Shown: positions 40,826 to 50,817 of the stretch, piece after piece | How positions within the stretch are numbered: position 1 is the first letter of the stretch | Layout: every line of letters begins with the position of its first letter | Assembly (NCBI RefSeq): GCF_016907055.1 | Contig: NZ_JAFBBG010000001.1 | Location: 124,001 to 188,000 of the forward strand | DNA from: Paracholeplasma morum | GTDB taxonomy: Bacteria; Bacillota_I; Bacilli_A; Acholeplasmatales; UBA5453 | Direction of reading: 5' to 3' | Length of the DNA: 64,000 bases | The notes under the pieces: generated by a model | What the model was told of the DNA's origin: nothing | Databases searched by the model: none | What the model saw: the letters and a program-made list of their open reading frames with translations, nothing else | Program-made: the position numbers and the translations under genes

Positions 40826-43663
40826 GTGAACAAAACTAATCTCATCAAGAAGTTAGCTGCCCTAACATTATTAGTAACAGGTGCACTAACACTCGCTGCA
40901 TGCGGCGACAAATCATTAAAAACCCCTTATGGAGACCTTAAGGACACTGTCTATTTAAGTGGGGAAGGTTACAGCATCACAGAAAAAGAATTATACGAAG
41001 AAATGCGTTTAAGTAGTTCATCTATTTTAATTGAAATGATTGAAAAAGAACTATATAAAGACGAATTAGCTACAATCGAAAGCAACCTTTCAACATACAA
41101 GGAAGACTTAGTGAAACTAGCTAACGAAGCAATCTTTGGCATTACTGACTTAGATACACTAAAAAAATTAGATGCTAATGTGATAACTCAAAAAGTGTTA
41201 TCATTCATTGATTCCTTCTATTTAGTGGGTATTAATATTACAAAAGAAGATATTAATGCGGTCGATTTTGAAAGTCACAGTAGCAAGGTTCTTGACTATT
41301 ACAAACTAAGTGTTGCGAAAAAGCTTTATGCTAAATCCATCTTAGAAAAAGAAATCGTTGATAAGAATTCAACTAGTTTCATTGATAAAGATAAAGACCT
41401 ACAAACTTACTTTGCAGCAAACGTTCAAAATGACTATGACATGAGCGCAATCACAATTCGTTTTGCAAACCTTAACGAAGCAAACGCTACATTGCGTCAT
41501 TTCAGCATTAAAGCACTACGTGGTTTATGGTATCAATTACCAGATCCAAGAAAAGCTGCTTTAAATCCTGATAATGAACTACACAAATATGCGCTAACTG
41601 TAATGGCGGATCTTGGTATCGAAAATGATGGTAAAGTTTCTGATAAAGATTACCAAAACTACTACAATGCATACAGCATTAATGATGCTAGATCACCAAT
41701 TTCTCAAGCAGACATCGCATTAACTGAAGATGAAACATTAAAGAAATTCATTGAAATCTATAACTACATCTACAGTTACCGTGATCCAATTGATACAAAC
41801 TACACAGTAGAAACATTATTAGCTGATTTGGACAATGTTGAAGTATTAACTAAAAAGTATGAAGATTTCAGTAATACAAGCTTACGTTCATACTTATACC
41901 AAACATTAAGCACTGAAGAAGGTCAAACAAGATTTACTTCAAGCCCAAGACAAACAAATAATTACTACCATTTAGTATTTAAACTTAAAGGCCATGACGA
42001 CCAAGTTAAGACTTGGATGGATGCTGATAAGAAGTTAATCGTTTATACAGAAACTAACGAATTAACTGAAAAAGCACAAGAAATCTATAACAAGGTTATG
42101 GAAGCTAAATTAACTAAGAGTTATATTACAGCTAAATCTACTGAAAGACTTAAAGAACAAAACATCGTAATTTATGATGAATTAGTTGAATTATATCTAT
42201 CTCAAAGTTTAAGCACTGTAAAACTTGCTTCTAAATCAAGTAAAGATGTTGTTGTAAAATACGGAGACCAATCCATTACTGTTCGTAAGTTCTATGAAGA
42301 ACTAGAAAAGAAATTGGGTGTATCTGTAGCAATCGACTTAGCAATCAAAGAAATTCTAAAAGCTTCTGAATACACAGAAACGATTACAGCTGACAAGCGT
42401 AAAGAATTCAAGACAAACATCGAAAACATCATTAAACAATTTGGACAAAACTACTATGCAAGCTCTGGATATCCAGCAGAAATTGGTAGAAAGAATTTCT
42501 TAATGTTAGCATTCCGTGCTGAATCAATCGATGAAGCTATTGAAAATGTATTTGTTGCAAGTGCCTTAGAAGAAGCTTACTTAGCAGACTTCGAAAAACA
42601 CTTCGGAACAGACGTATATTCAAAACTTGTAGGTGTTGCAAACAAACTACAAGACCAATACTTCTCATTAGCAGCTTCTCATTTACTAATTTTCGTTGAT
42701 ATGGATGAAGATGAAAATCCGGATGATCCAAAAGATTTCTTCGAAGAATTATCTGTTGCAAAACAAGATGAAACTAAAGCACTAGTAACTGAATTAATGC
42801 AAGTTATCTATGACAGAGCTACTACTTATTCCTCGTTCTCTACTGGTTTATCAGCAATCGTTGATGAATTCAAGACTGCAGGAAGACTTGTACCAGAGTC
42901 ATGCACAGTTGCTCCACTTGACGTAACTCCAGAATGCCGTTGGGCTAAATACAAAGCTGCTGGTTTAAACATCATGTTTGAACCACTAAATGCTATCACA
43001 AATAGTACAAACACACTTGGTTCTAAACAACCACTTGACCAAAAGTTCTATGATAGAGCAGTTGAAGTATATACAAGAGTTAAAGAAGAGTTCTATGACG
43101 CAGATAACAAATTCCCATCTCAAGAACTTGACGTTAGACCAACAAATTATGATTCATTATTAGAATCTTCATTCGGATGGCACTTAATTTTAGCAACTGG
43201 TGGTCAAGTATCCACTTCAGCTAAATTCACTGCAGCTGATGACACTAAGAAAGAATCCACTGATGAGTATTACATCTACGAACATATTAAATATGAAGAC
43301 AAAGATGGTAACGAATATTTCTTAAATGCTCATAACGCAAATGATGCTATATCTGTTGATCAAGCTAGAATCTACATCAATGAAATCAAAGATGAATATG
43401 GTGTTCAAAACTTACCATCAAAGGTTAAGACAACAATTACATCATACTTCGCTCCAGTTTACACAAAATATGTAGGTGAAAATACTCAATTACACTTACT
43501 CTACAAATTATTAGGTACAACAAACTATAACTTTGCTAATGCAGACAATAACGCAAAAGCAGCAAGACTAGTTGAAATTAACCAAGACCAATTCTTCTCA
43601 TACGACTTCGAAAATGAATCATTCAACGAAGTATATGGCAATTGGTGGACATTATTTGCATAA
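40826..43663 (+). CDS. Very large lipoprotein with repeated SurA/PrsA-like foldase modules
   Basis: The 945-residue protein starts at GTG 40826, with AAGGAG upstream. A lipoprotein signal ends in the lipobox LAAC, so the mature protein would be tethered outside the membrane by the Cys. The body is soluble, acidic and rich in Lys, Glu and Asp. Two segments resemble the SurA/PrsA N-terminal helical region (DTVYLSGEGYSITEKELYEEM early, and VVVKYGDQSITVRKFYEELE about residue 470), and parvulin-like strands are suggested at NNYYHLVFKLKG, AASHLLIFVDMDEDE and FGWHLILATGG. I infer an extracytoplasmic folding factor with an internal duplication; PPIase activity is not shown. A strong terminator follows. 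Confidence 0.65.
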   Translation: MNKTNLIKKLAALTLLVTGALTLAACGDKSLKTPYGDLKDTVYLSGEGYSITEKELYEEMRLSSSSILIEMIEKELYKDELATIESNLSTYKEDLVKLANEAIFGITDLDTLKKLDANVITQKVLSFIDSFYLVGINITKEDINAVDFESHSSKVLDYYKLSVAKKLYAKSILEKEIVDKNSTSFIDKDKDLQTYFAANVQNDYDMSAITIRFANLNEANATLRHFSIKALRGLWYQLPDPRKAALNPDNELHKYALTVMADLGIENDGKVSDKDYQNYYNAYSINDARSPISQADIALTEDETLKKFIEIYNYIYSYRDPIDTNYTVETLLADLDNVEVLTKKYEDFSNTSLRSYLYQTLSTEEGQTRFTSSPRQTNNYYHLVFKLKGHDDQVKTWMDADKKLIVYTETNELTEKAQEIYNKVMEAKLTKSYITAKSTERLKEQNIVIYDELVELYLSQSLSTVKLASKSSKDVVVKYGDQSITVRKFYEELEKKLGVSVAIDLAIKEILKASEYTETITADKRKEFKTNIENIIKQFGQNYYASSGYPAEIGRKNFLMLAFRAESIDEAIENVFVASALEEAYLADFEKHFGTDVYSKLVGVANKLQDQYFSLAASHLLIFVDMDEDENPDDPKDFFEELSVAKQDETKALVTELMQVIYDRATTYSSFSTGLSAIVDEFKTAGRLVPESCTVAPLDVTPECRWAKYKAAGLNIMFEPLNAITNSTNTLGSKQPLDQKFYDRAVEVYTRVKEEFYDADNKFPSQELDVRPTNYDSLLESSFGWHLILATGGQVSTSAKFTAADDTKKESTDEYYIYEHIKYEDKDGNEYFLNAHNANDAISVDQARIYINEIKDEYGVQNLPSKVKTTITSYFAPVYTKYVGENTQLHLLYKLLGTTNYNFANADNNAKAARLVEINQDQFFSYDFENESFNEVYGNWWTLFA

Positions 43664-43670
43664 TAATTAA

Positions 43671-43696
43671 ACCCGTCAGCTTGACGGGTTTTTTTT
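43671..43696 (+). terminator. Terminator of the large lipoprotein gene
   Basis: CCCGTCA and TGACGGG form a 7-bp GC-rich stem with a 3-base loop, followed by eight T on the plus strand. Confidence 0.95.
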
Positions 43697-43715
43697 ATAG
43701 TCGCATTTAGAAGTT

Positions 43716-43741
43716 AAAAAAAGACCAAAATGAATTGGTCT
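43716..43741 (-). terminator. Terminator of the cca-pulA-yhaM operon
   Basis: AGACCAA and TTGGTCT form a 7-bp stem with a 6-base loop, followed by a run of U in the minus-strand transcript. The first stem bases belong to the yhaM stop codon. Confidence 0.9.
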
Positions 43742-44639
43742 AGAATTTGTGTTTATATACTCTTGATTTATCTAATACAGGAATCGATTGAGTAAAATCA
43801 CCTGCATCTGTTTTCGCTAATTCTTCTCCAAGAACAGTGAATTTGGAATCGATCGTATCGATATACCAAATTAAAATTGCTTCAGGCGTCATTGGTTTCT
43901 TAGCCGCACCAAAGTTTGGTAAACCATGATGAGATAGTAAGATATGCGTTAACATTAACACTTCTTCCTTATCAACTAAATCAAGTTTACGAGCCATTTC
44001 TTTTATCTTCATTGCTCCTAATACTAAGTGACCTACTAACTGGCCTTCTAGGGTGTATTCTCCACCTTCAAATCCATTTAGTTCATCTACTTTACAGATG
44101 TCATGTAACAGGATACCAGCAATTAATAAGTCTTTGTTTAAGTATGGATAAATTTCCTTAAAACGCATCGCAATATCGATCATTGTTTTAGTATGATAGG
44201 CTAATCCACCGATATATGCATGATGAAATCTTACTGCAGCCGGATACATGTAAAAGCTGTTCTCATATTCTTGATAGACGCCTTTGGTAATTTTTTTGAT
44301 CGTTTCGTTTTCTAATTGGTCTAGAAAACCTTGAATAGAGTCTTTCAATACTTTCATATCAATTGGGGCATATTCATAAAACGATGCCAGTTCCAACTTA
44401 AGTAAAATAGGGTCTTTAATGTGTTCAAATATTCCTACAAAATCAACCACTTTAAGTTGTTCTTTTTCATTATGAGTATAAGTTTCCACGGTAAAATGGT
44501 AAGTTTTCCCTAGTTCAAGACGCTTAAGTTGATCTTGATCAAGCTTAAGGTTTTTCTTTTCACCATCTTTAAGTAAGACATTAATATTTTGAAATTCTAC
44601 TCCCACATTCATGGTTTCTACTTTTGCATTAAATTCCAT
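43740..44639 (-). CDS. yhaM: 3'-5' exoribonuclease YhaM
   Basis: The 299-residue protein combines an N-terminal OB-like nucleic-acid-binding region (residues 1-90) with an HD domain (about 140-260). The HD ligands are visible in HHAYIGGLAYHTKTM and LLIAGILLHDICKVDE, with a later HILLSHHG segment. YhaM trims RNA from the 3' end in Firmicutes and removes a few nucleotides from many transcripts. Its ATG is one base after the stop of the pullulanase gene. The length is close to that of Bacillus YhaM (314). Confidence 0.9.
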   Translation of the reverse strand: MEFNAKVETMNVGVEFQNINVLLKDGEKKNLKLDQDQLKRLELGKTYHFTVETYTHNEKEQLKVVDFVGIFEHIKDPILLKLELASFYEYAPIDMKVLKDSIQGFLDQLENETIKKITKGVYQEYENSFYMYPAAVRFHHAYIGGLAYHTKTMIDIAMRFKEIYPYLNKDLLIAGILLHDICKVDELNGFEGGEYTLEGQLVGHLVLGAMKIKEMARKLDLVDKEEVLMLTHILLSHHGLPNFGAAKKPMTPEAILIWYIDTIDSKFTVLGEELAKTDAGDFTQSIPVLDKSRVYKHKF

Positions 44640-44640
44640 A

Positions 44641-46722
44641 TTATGCCTCCTTCACGAATAGATAAACACCAGGCGTGTTTACTAGGTAATGATTAACTTT
44701 CTCAGATACTCTTTGTTTCCCATCAAATATACATTGATAATGGTCTCCAACCGGGAGTAGTTCGTCTATATATGAGTTCTTGAAGAATACTTTGATCGTT
44801 TGATTAAAGCCGGTTAAAACAAATTGAACTGTGGTTGTTTGAACCGATTGTTCAACAATTCTTATTGACTGTTTAATGTCAGTAACTTGACGTAATCTAA
44901 ATAGTTTATAGTCTTTTCTAATGTTGATTAAATCTTTTACAGATTCGACTAAGTCGATATGTTTTTCTCTTAACGTCCAGTCGACTTGGTTAATAGAATC
45001 TGGTGATTTATATGAGTTTTCAACTCCATTTTTGGATCTTAAGAATTCTTGACCTGCATGAATAAATGGAACACCTTGAGATAAAATCACAAAAGCTAAT
45101 CCTAATCTAGCATAGTCCTTAATCTCTTTTTCGCTCGGATTTTTTAGTAGTACCTTAGCGCGATCATAGAACGTGTGGTTATCATGACATTCGATATAGT
45201 TGATCGATTGATTTGGATTAAAGAAACGGTATTGGTCTACAGCGCTTCCTGTAAATAAGTAGAATAAATCTGCATTAGAGACTTTTCCACCAAGGGCAAA
45301 TCCCAAACTAGAGCTAAATGTTCCACCTTTTATTTGTTCTCTAAAGGCATCATTAAAATGCGCAATATAAGGCATAAATTGTTGGTTTCCCATGTGACTT
45401 CTCTTTGTATCAGGTAACGTATTAGCCATAATCCAACCTTCACCATAAACAAATGCACTTGGATCAATGGATTTGACTAATGCATCTACTTTATTCATCG
45501 TTTCGATGTCTAAAAGTCCCATCAAATCAAATCTAAACCCATCAATATGGTAAGTATTCATCCACCATTTAATTGAGTTTAGAATAAAGCGTTGCATCAT
45601 TGGACGTTCACTTGCGATATCATTCCCACAACCTGAAACTTCCGTTCTAATACCTTTAGAATCAAATCGGTAAAAATACCCTGGAACAATCTTTTCAAAT
45701 GGGAAAGTCCCCATGTCATAAACGTGATTATACACCACATCCATGTTTACTCTTAACCCTGCACCATGATATTCATCGACAAGTTTTCTCAGTTCATTGA
45801 TTCTTGCGTAAGCATCTTCTGGTGCTTTTGAATACCATCCTTCAGGTACATTATATTGACTTGGATTATATCCCCAGTTATACTCTAAGTCTTTTTCTAC
45901 TTCATCAGTGCCTTCAAAATCATAAACTGGCATTAATTGCACATGCGTAATTCCAAGGTCTTTAATATGGTTAATACCTTCGTTTGCTAGATCTTCATGC
46001 ATACCTTCATAAAGCCCCTTATTCAAAGCTTTAGAGGTGCTTGAAATGGTATAGTCCCTTACTGATACTTCATAGATAATCGCATCTACTTTTCTGCCAG
46101 AGAACTCTGGCTTAGTGTTTTTAAATGAATAGAACTTGTTAGTATCGACAACAAAGTTATATTCACCGTTTGCGTCAGACGCAATCGCGTAAGGATCAGT
46201 TGTAACATTAAATGTTTCATTAACTCTAACACGGTAACGGTACTTATATCCATCTAAGTTTCCAAAGACCGTTAAAGCCCATACACCACGTTCTTGGTAT
46301 TTTAAATCAATAAATTGTTTGATCCCTTTTAAGTCAATTAGCTCAAGCTCAATTTCTTTAGCTACAGGACTCCACAATTTGAAAGTTGTGCTTATTTCTG
46401 TGTAAGTAATCCCAAGATCATCTTCATCATAGTCATACATCATATCGAATAGTTCAGTTCTAACAATACTACCAGTTCTTAAAAACGATTGATTTTTCGC
46501 TTCATCAAATATCATGTAGTTTTGATTTAGGTATATGTTATCATTGATTGAACAAGAGTATTTTACTTCTTGTCCAATTAATTCCTTAGTTAAAATGGTT
46601 AATGTGATGGTTTGGGATTCATTAACCAAAATGAATTTTTTGTGGTCATTATCTAATCTCTTTGGTACTAAGATACTAATTAAATTGAACCCGTCTAAAT
46701 AAGAAAAGAAATCACTTTTCAT
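44641..46722 (-). CDS. pulA: Type I pullulanase (alpha-glucan debranching enzyme)
   Basis: The 693-residue GH13 enzyme hydrolyses alpha-1,6 branches. An N-terminal CBM48-like domain (about 105-200) precedes the catalytic barrel, which has the type I pullulanase signature YNWGYNP near 281, NMDVVYNH, DGFRFDLMG with the nucleophile Asp near 391, YGEGW with the acid/base Glu, and ECHDNHT with the third carboxylate. There is no signal peptide, so it acts on cytoplasmic glucans or imported maltodextrins. It overlaps cca by 11 bases, and AAAGAGG precedes the ATG. Confidence 0.95.
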   Translation of the reverse strand: MKSDFFSYLDGFNLISILVPKRLDNDHKKFILVNESQTITLTILTKELIGQEVKYSCSINDNIYLNQNYMIFDEAKNQSFLRTGSIVRTELFDMMYDYDEDDLGITYTEISTTFKLWSPVAKEIELELIDLKGIKQFIDLKYQERGVWALTVFGNLDGYKYRYRVRVNETFNVTTDPYAIASDANGEYNFVVDTNKFYSFKNTKPEFSGRKVDAIIYEVSVRDYTISSTSKALNKGLYEGMHEDLANEGINHIKDLGITHVQLMPVYDFEGTDEVEKDLEYNWGYNPSQYNVPEGWYSKAPEDAYARINELRKLVDEYHGAGLRVNMDVVYNHVYDMGTFPFEKIVPGYFYRFDSKGIRTEVSGCGNDIASERPMMQRFILNSIKWWMNTYHIDGFRFDLMGLLDIETMNKVDALVKSIDPSAFVYGEGWIMANTLPDTKRSHMGNQQFMPYIAHFNDAFREQIKGGTFSSSLGFALGGKVSNADLFYLFTGSAVDQYRFFNPNQSINYIECHDNHTFYDRAKVLLKNPSEKEIKDYARLGLAFVILSQGVPFIHAGQEFLRSKNGVENSYKSPDSINQVDWTLREKHIDLVESVKDLINIRKDYKLFRLRQVTDIKQSIRIVEQSVQTTTVQFVLTGFNQTIKVFFKNSYIDELLPVGDHYQCIFDGKQRVSEKVNHYLVNTPGVYLFVKEA

Positions 46723-47875
46723 GGTTTGCCTCTTTCTTTAAAACATACGCTTTAATCGAATCATATGTATTCTCAATTTTTTGTTCCAACACTAAAATAG
46801 TGAGTTCATCAATATACTTAGATACCCATGCCCCTTGTTTTTTATTTAGAAGTTGAATGAGATCATTTGCTCTAAACTTCAAGTCTAGAGAACTCTTAAT
46901 TGGTAATGTTTCAAAACGCTTTTCCAAGGCTTGTTTTTGAAAGGGTGTATAATTCAAAAGGAATGAAACCTTATTAGCTAGAAGACAGATTTCTAGGCCA
47001 TATGTGAATAAATCCACATCGGTTAAAGGTCTTCTCATGTTGACAAGGTGTACAGTTTTCTCGTATTTGTTCTTAGCAACATTAGAGAATTTCCATTCAG
47101 AAGGAACGCTTCCGTTTAATGTAAAACATAATGCGAAGAATGTATCGATGAAAAGCGGTTCTTTTTGAGTTTCTACAATATATTTAATCCCTTTATCTAA
47201 CCCCGGAAGTATCCTTGATATACCGGTTGTATCTAGGGTTTTAAGTGCCTTCAGTTGTTCTTTTTCTTTTAAGATTTTGAGTGTTTCATTTAGCACACGT
47301 TCTTTAGCCAAATTATGAATCAACTCTTTTTGCTCTTCCATAGCTGTTCTTGTGTTCTTCTCTATTTGGAAACCGAATTTCGCTTGGAAGTAAACTGCAC
47401 GTAAGATACGTAAAGCATCTTCATTAAAACGTTCAGTCGGTTCGCCAATGGCTCTAATCATTTTATTCTTTATATCGTCTTTTCCACCAACATGGTCGAA
47501 TATTTGCATGGCATCATTCATGACCAAACCATTGATGGTAAAATCTCTTCTTTTAACATCTTCTTCAACTGTTAAAACTTCTTCTACAGTTTCAGGATGT
47601 CTATTGTCTATGTATACGCCATCTTTACGATAAGTAGTAATTTCTATACTATAGTTTTCGTTTGGAATGCTTACTGTTCCGTATTGAATGCCAGTTGGTT
47701 TTGCTTTCTTAAAAACCTTCATTACTTCATGAGGTTTCGCGTTAGTTGTTATATCGATATCATTGCTATCTTTTTTCATCAAATAGTCTCTTACACATCC
47801 ACCGACAAAAAAAGCCTCATATCCTGATTTCTTCAAAGCTCTTAAAACATACATTGCATCTTTAATAGTTGCCAT
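46712..47875 (-). CDS. cca: CCA tRNA nucleotidyltransferase
   Basis: The 387-residue class II enzyme adds CCA to tRNA 3' ends. It has the nucleotidyltransferase motif GGCVRDYLMKKDSNDIDI, the KRRDFTINGL motif and a RFNEDALRILRAVYFQAKFG segment that reads bases, followed by a helical tail. The ATG at 47875 is preferred over an upstream GTG at 47884 because AAAGGTG sits just before it. A TATAAT box is at 47892-47897. The gene heads the cca-pulA-yhaM unit. No evidence was found to separate CCA-adding from poly(A) polymerase activity beyond family resemblance. Confidence 0.93.
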   Translation of the reverse strand: MATIKDAMYVLRALKKSGYEAFFVGGCVRDYLMKKDSNDIDITTNAKPHEVMKVFKKAKPTGIQYGTVSIPNENYSIEITTYRKDGVYIDNRHPETVEEVLTVEEDVKRRDFTINGLVMNDAMQIFDHVGGKDDIKNKMIRAIGEPTERFNEDALRILRAVYFQAKFGFQIEKNTRTAMEEQKELIHNLAKERVLNETLKILKEKEQLKALKTLDTTGISRILPGLDKGIKYIVETQKEPLFIDTFFALCFTLNGSVPSEWKFSNVAKNKYEKTVHLVNMRRPLTDVDLFTYGLEICLLANKVSFLLNYTPFQKQALEKRFETLPIKSSLDLKFRANDLIQLLNKKQGAWVSKYIDELTILVLEQKIENTYDSIKAYVLKKEANHEK

Positions 47876-47891
47876 TAATATCACCTTTCAT

Positions 47892-47897
47892 ATTATA
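47892..47897 (-). promoter_or_regulatory. -10 element of the cca operon
   Basis: TATAAT on the minus strand, about 16 bases upstream of the chosen cca ATG. The -35 box is not clear. Confidence 0.55.
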
Positions 47898-47917
47898 TCA
47901 TAATATGGTCGTAAATA

Positions 47918-47945
47918 GAAAAAAAACAGTCTTATTCAGACTGTT
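47918..47945 (-). terminator. Terminator of the CBS/CNNM protein gene
   Basis: AACAGTCT and AGACTGTT form an 8-bp stem around a 5-base loop holding the stop codon, followed by a run of U. The 5' arm is coding sequence. Confidence 0.9.
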
Positions 47946-49272
47946 CATTTGTTTCTTCAACCGTTTCCACAGAGTGGATTGTAAGTAATACTTGATCGAT
48001 TCTCTTTTCATCCATTTTCTCTACTTTGATTGAATATTTATCAAAATTTAGAATGATGTCATCTTGTTCATTTGGAATATACCCAATGTGTGACAAGACA
48101 AAGCCAGCAATCGTTTCGTATTCATCATCTTCTTTAATATCAAGATTCAAGGACTCGTTGATTTCTTCGATGGAAATCAATCCGTTAATTAAATATTGGT
48201 TAGGCGCAATTTCTTTGATGTCAGATTCTTCTTCATCATACTCATCGTAGATATCACCCATAATTTCTTCAATTAAATCTTCGATTGTAACAATTCCTTG
48301 AAATCCACCATATTCATCCACTAAAATCCCCATATAATTTTTGGAGGCTTGCAGTTCTCTGAATAAAGCATTGATCTTTTTACGAGAAGGGACAAAATAA
48401 GGTTTGTTAATAATTTTTCTTAAATCGATATTGTCAAATCCAACTCTTCTAGCTTCTCTAAAAACGTCTTTAATATAGATTATACCGATGATATCATCTG
48501 GTGATTCATTATATACTGGAATACGAGAGTAGTTTTCCTCAATCATTTGATCAATGGTACTTTGTGAAAACTCATTGATATCAATCATAAACACTTCGGT
48601 ACGAGGTGTCATAATTTCTTGTGCTGTAATATCGTTAAACTCAAATATTGAGCTTATCATTTCTGATTCTTCTTCGTTAATACCACCGAACTCAGCCGAT
48701 GATTCAATGATAGAAATAATTTGTTCTTCTGATACTGCTTCAGCGCGTTCTTTAGGATTTATCCCGAACAATCTTAAGAAAAGATTTGTGATTGCAGTGC
48801 TTATCCAAACAATCGGTGATAAAATAGCCATCGCAACTAAAAGGGTTTTATAGGTTCTAAATGCTGTGGTTTCTGGATGTCTCGAAGCGATTCTTGAAGG
48901 AACTAGTTCACCTAAAGAAAGGGTAACAATCGATAAAATGATTGTAAACACAATAAATCCAATAATATCAGAAGCATTGACATTTAAACCAGTTAGTTTT
49001 GATAACCAGTTTCCAAAATCATCTACGATGTATCTCGCAGCAATAGCACTCGTAAAGAATCCCAATAAAGTAGTGCTCACTTTAATGGTAGTAATGATTT
49101 TCTTTGAGTCTAAATCCAGTTCTAAGATTTTTTTGGCTTTCTCGTTACCTTCTTCAGACATCGTTTTTAATTTGTTTTTATTCACAGATACAATCGCCGT
49201 TTCGCACAAGGCAAAAAAAGCGTTTGTAGAGATAAGTACAACCAATAATAAGATTATCAGCGGCAGTTCCAT
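47932..49272 (-). CDS. CNNM/CorC-type membrane protein with CBS domains (hemolysin-family)
   Basis: The 446-residue protein has a DUF21/CNNM transmembrane domain (four helices in residues 1-190), a CBS pair (about 215-335, containing MTPRTEVFMI and GIIYIKDVF) and a C-terminal CorC_HlyC domain (about 355-440). CNNM proteins are connected with magnesium or cobalt efflux and homeostasis; the older hemolysin name is misleading. A near-consensus promoter lies at 49303-49331. The only Shine-Dalgarno candidate (GGAG) is rather distant from the ATG. It is a single-gene unit ended by a terminator overlapping the stop. Confidence 0.88.
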   Translation of the reverse strand: MELPLIILLLVVLISTNAFFALCETAIVSVNKNKLKTMSEEGNEKAKKILELDLDSKKIITTIKVSTTLLGFFTSAIAARYIVDDFGNWLSKLTGLNVNASDIIGFIVFTIILSIVTLSLGELVPSRIASRHPETTAFRTYKTLLVAMAILSPIVWISTAITNLFLRLFGINPKERAEAVSEEQIISIIESSAEFGGINEEESEMISSIFEFNDITAQEIMTPRTEVFMIDINEFSQSTIDQMIEENYSRIPVYNESPDDIIGIIYIKDVFREARRVGFDNIDLRKIINKPYFVPSRKKINALFRELQASKNYMGILVDEYGGFQGIVTIEDLIEEIMGDIYDEYDEEESDIKEIAPNQYLINGLISIEEINESLNLDIKEDDEYETIAGFVLSHIGYIPNEQDDIILNFDKYSIKVEKMDEKRIDQVLLTIHSVETVEETNEQSE

Positions 49273-49302
49273 ATAGTTTTCAATTCTCCAATCTTTGGCA
49301 AG

Positions 49303-49331
49303 ATTATAACATTTTCGGCTATTAAAGTCAA
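49303..49331 (-). promoter_or_regulatory. Promoter of the CBS/CNNM gene
   Basis: On the minus strand TTGACT (49331-49326) and TATAAT (49308-49303) are separated by exactly 17 bases. Confidence 0.88.
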
Positions 49332-49389
49332 AGTTTTAAACAATTTTTGTTTATTTTCGATATTATTTTACCATTTTTTTTAGGTAGAA

Positions 49390-50817
49390 TCATGCTTTTG
49401 GATGTTGTTTATACATGAACATTACAAATACTATAAATAAAACAGATAGCACAGCAAAGGAAATGAGCGATTGTAAAATCCCTTGAGGTGCGTAACTTGC
49501 GATCAGTAATATTGGTAGTCCGAATAGAATTGCGGTAGTTGTACCGGTGACTAAATCGGTTGCTGCAGGCGTTTTGTAGTAAGGATCCACTTCTCTAAGT
49601 AAAGCGATTCCCGAAGATGCAGTACCTGTTAACATCCCATACATACCAGCAAATGCTTCTAAAGCATATTCCTTATATATACGTTTAGTCAAATAGTGTA
49701 AGTAAATCATTGTTAATACACCACCTACGGTTGAGATGAGTAGGAATGCAATCCAAATATTGCCGGATAAATCTTCTACATTAATGGCTAATATTGAAGA
49801 AATAACCATCACATCAAATACAACCCCTGCAATACGGTTTAACATAAAGTTATTTGGGTATTGACGAGTCATTAATCCGGTTTTTCTTAAATACACAAAT
49901 AATTTCTTCGCAACAATCGCTAATACCATACCAAATATAAAGTTAAATCCCCAAATAAGTGGATTGACCATTTTATAGATGCCATCATTTAAAGATACCA
50001 GTTTGGATAAACCGAACATCATTAGTAAAGTTGCACCATAAACAGCTAGTATTAGGGCAATTTGAACCGTCATCTTATCCATTGATTCTGCAACTGGTAT
50101 TTCATCAGGTGTTTCGATTTCTTGAAGCGATGTAAGTGTAGAAACGCGTTCCTCACCAGTTACCTTCATCTTCTTAAAACGGTTTAGATAGAATACGCCA
50201 CCGATTGAAGCCCAAATGAAGCCCATTGAAGCCATTGCTAACCCATAGGATTGAGCACCTTGAAAACCATTTGGATCAAACAGTTCATAAATTAACCCAA
50301 AGTTATTGGCTTGCCCTGGCCCTTGGCCATAACCGAATGGCAATAGTAACCCGGTAGCAAGTCCTGGACCTGTTTTAAATACAGGTAAAACCGTATAGGC
50401 AAGTAATAAAGTGATACCTATCCCGATAATTCCTTGTAGTAAGTAAGTTGAAACTATAACCATTCCATTATAGTAACTGTGTGCTTTATTTGTCTTAATT
50501 TCAATCTTCTCATTGATCTTAAGTCCCATCGCAATAAACCCGATGGCTAAAGTGTGATAAGTAACTAAATTTAGAAACTGGTTAAATAGTTCTAGGTTGG
50601 CCATCGAGAGTATGATATCTCTAGACGCTAGCGGTTTTACAAGTAACTCCTTGAGTACTAATCCTAATAACCCCGCAATAACTGCTGTTGGTAATAATGA
50701 TTTTCTAAAAATAGGAATTTTACGTCTGATGGTATTACCCACCAACATTAATATACTTAATGTAACTAAATAGAGGATTGCTGTCCATGTAGAAGAGGAC
50801 TCATAATTCTGAATCAT
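49390..50817 (-). CDS. gltS: GltS-family sodium:glutamate-type symporter
   Basis: The 475-residue integral membrane protein has about 12 hydrophobic segments. Two related halves are suggested by re-entrant Gly-rich loops: LLPFGYGQGPGQANNFG in the first half and MYGMLTGTASSGIALLREVD in the second. This matches the ESS/GltS symporter family, although the substrate may differ from glutamate. Its start overlaps the acyltransferase gene by 17 bases, with a weak ribosome-binding site, so the two are probably co-expressed. No clear terminator follows. Confidence 0.8.
   Translation of the reverse strand: MIQNYESSSTWTAILYLVTLSILMLVGNTIRRKIPIFRKSLLPTAVIAGLLGLVLKELLVKPLASRDIILSMANLELFNQFLNLVTYHTLAIGFIAMGLKINEKIEIKTNKAHSYYNGMVIVSTYLLQGIIGIGITLLLAYTVLPVFKTGPGLATGLLLPFGYGQGPGQANNFGLIYELFDPNGFQGAQSYGLAMASMGFIWASIGGVFYLNRFKKMKVTGEERVSTLTSLQEIETPDEIPVAESMDKMTVQIALILAVYGATLLMMFGLSKLVSLNDGIYKMVNPLIWGFNFIFGMVLAIVAKKLFVYLRKTGLMTRQYPNNFMLNRIAGVVFDVMVISSILAINVEDLSGNIWIAFLLISTVGGVLTMIYLHYLTKRIYKEYALEAFAGMYGMLTGTASSGIALLREVDPYYKTPAATDLVTGTTTAILFGLPILLIASYAPQGILQSLISFAVLSVLFIVFVMFMYKQHPKA

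Noticed and set aside
48866-49276. Plus-strand 136-codon frame inside the CBS/CNNM gene
   Set aside because: It mirrors the opposite-strand codons of a conserved membrane domain and has no independent support.
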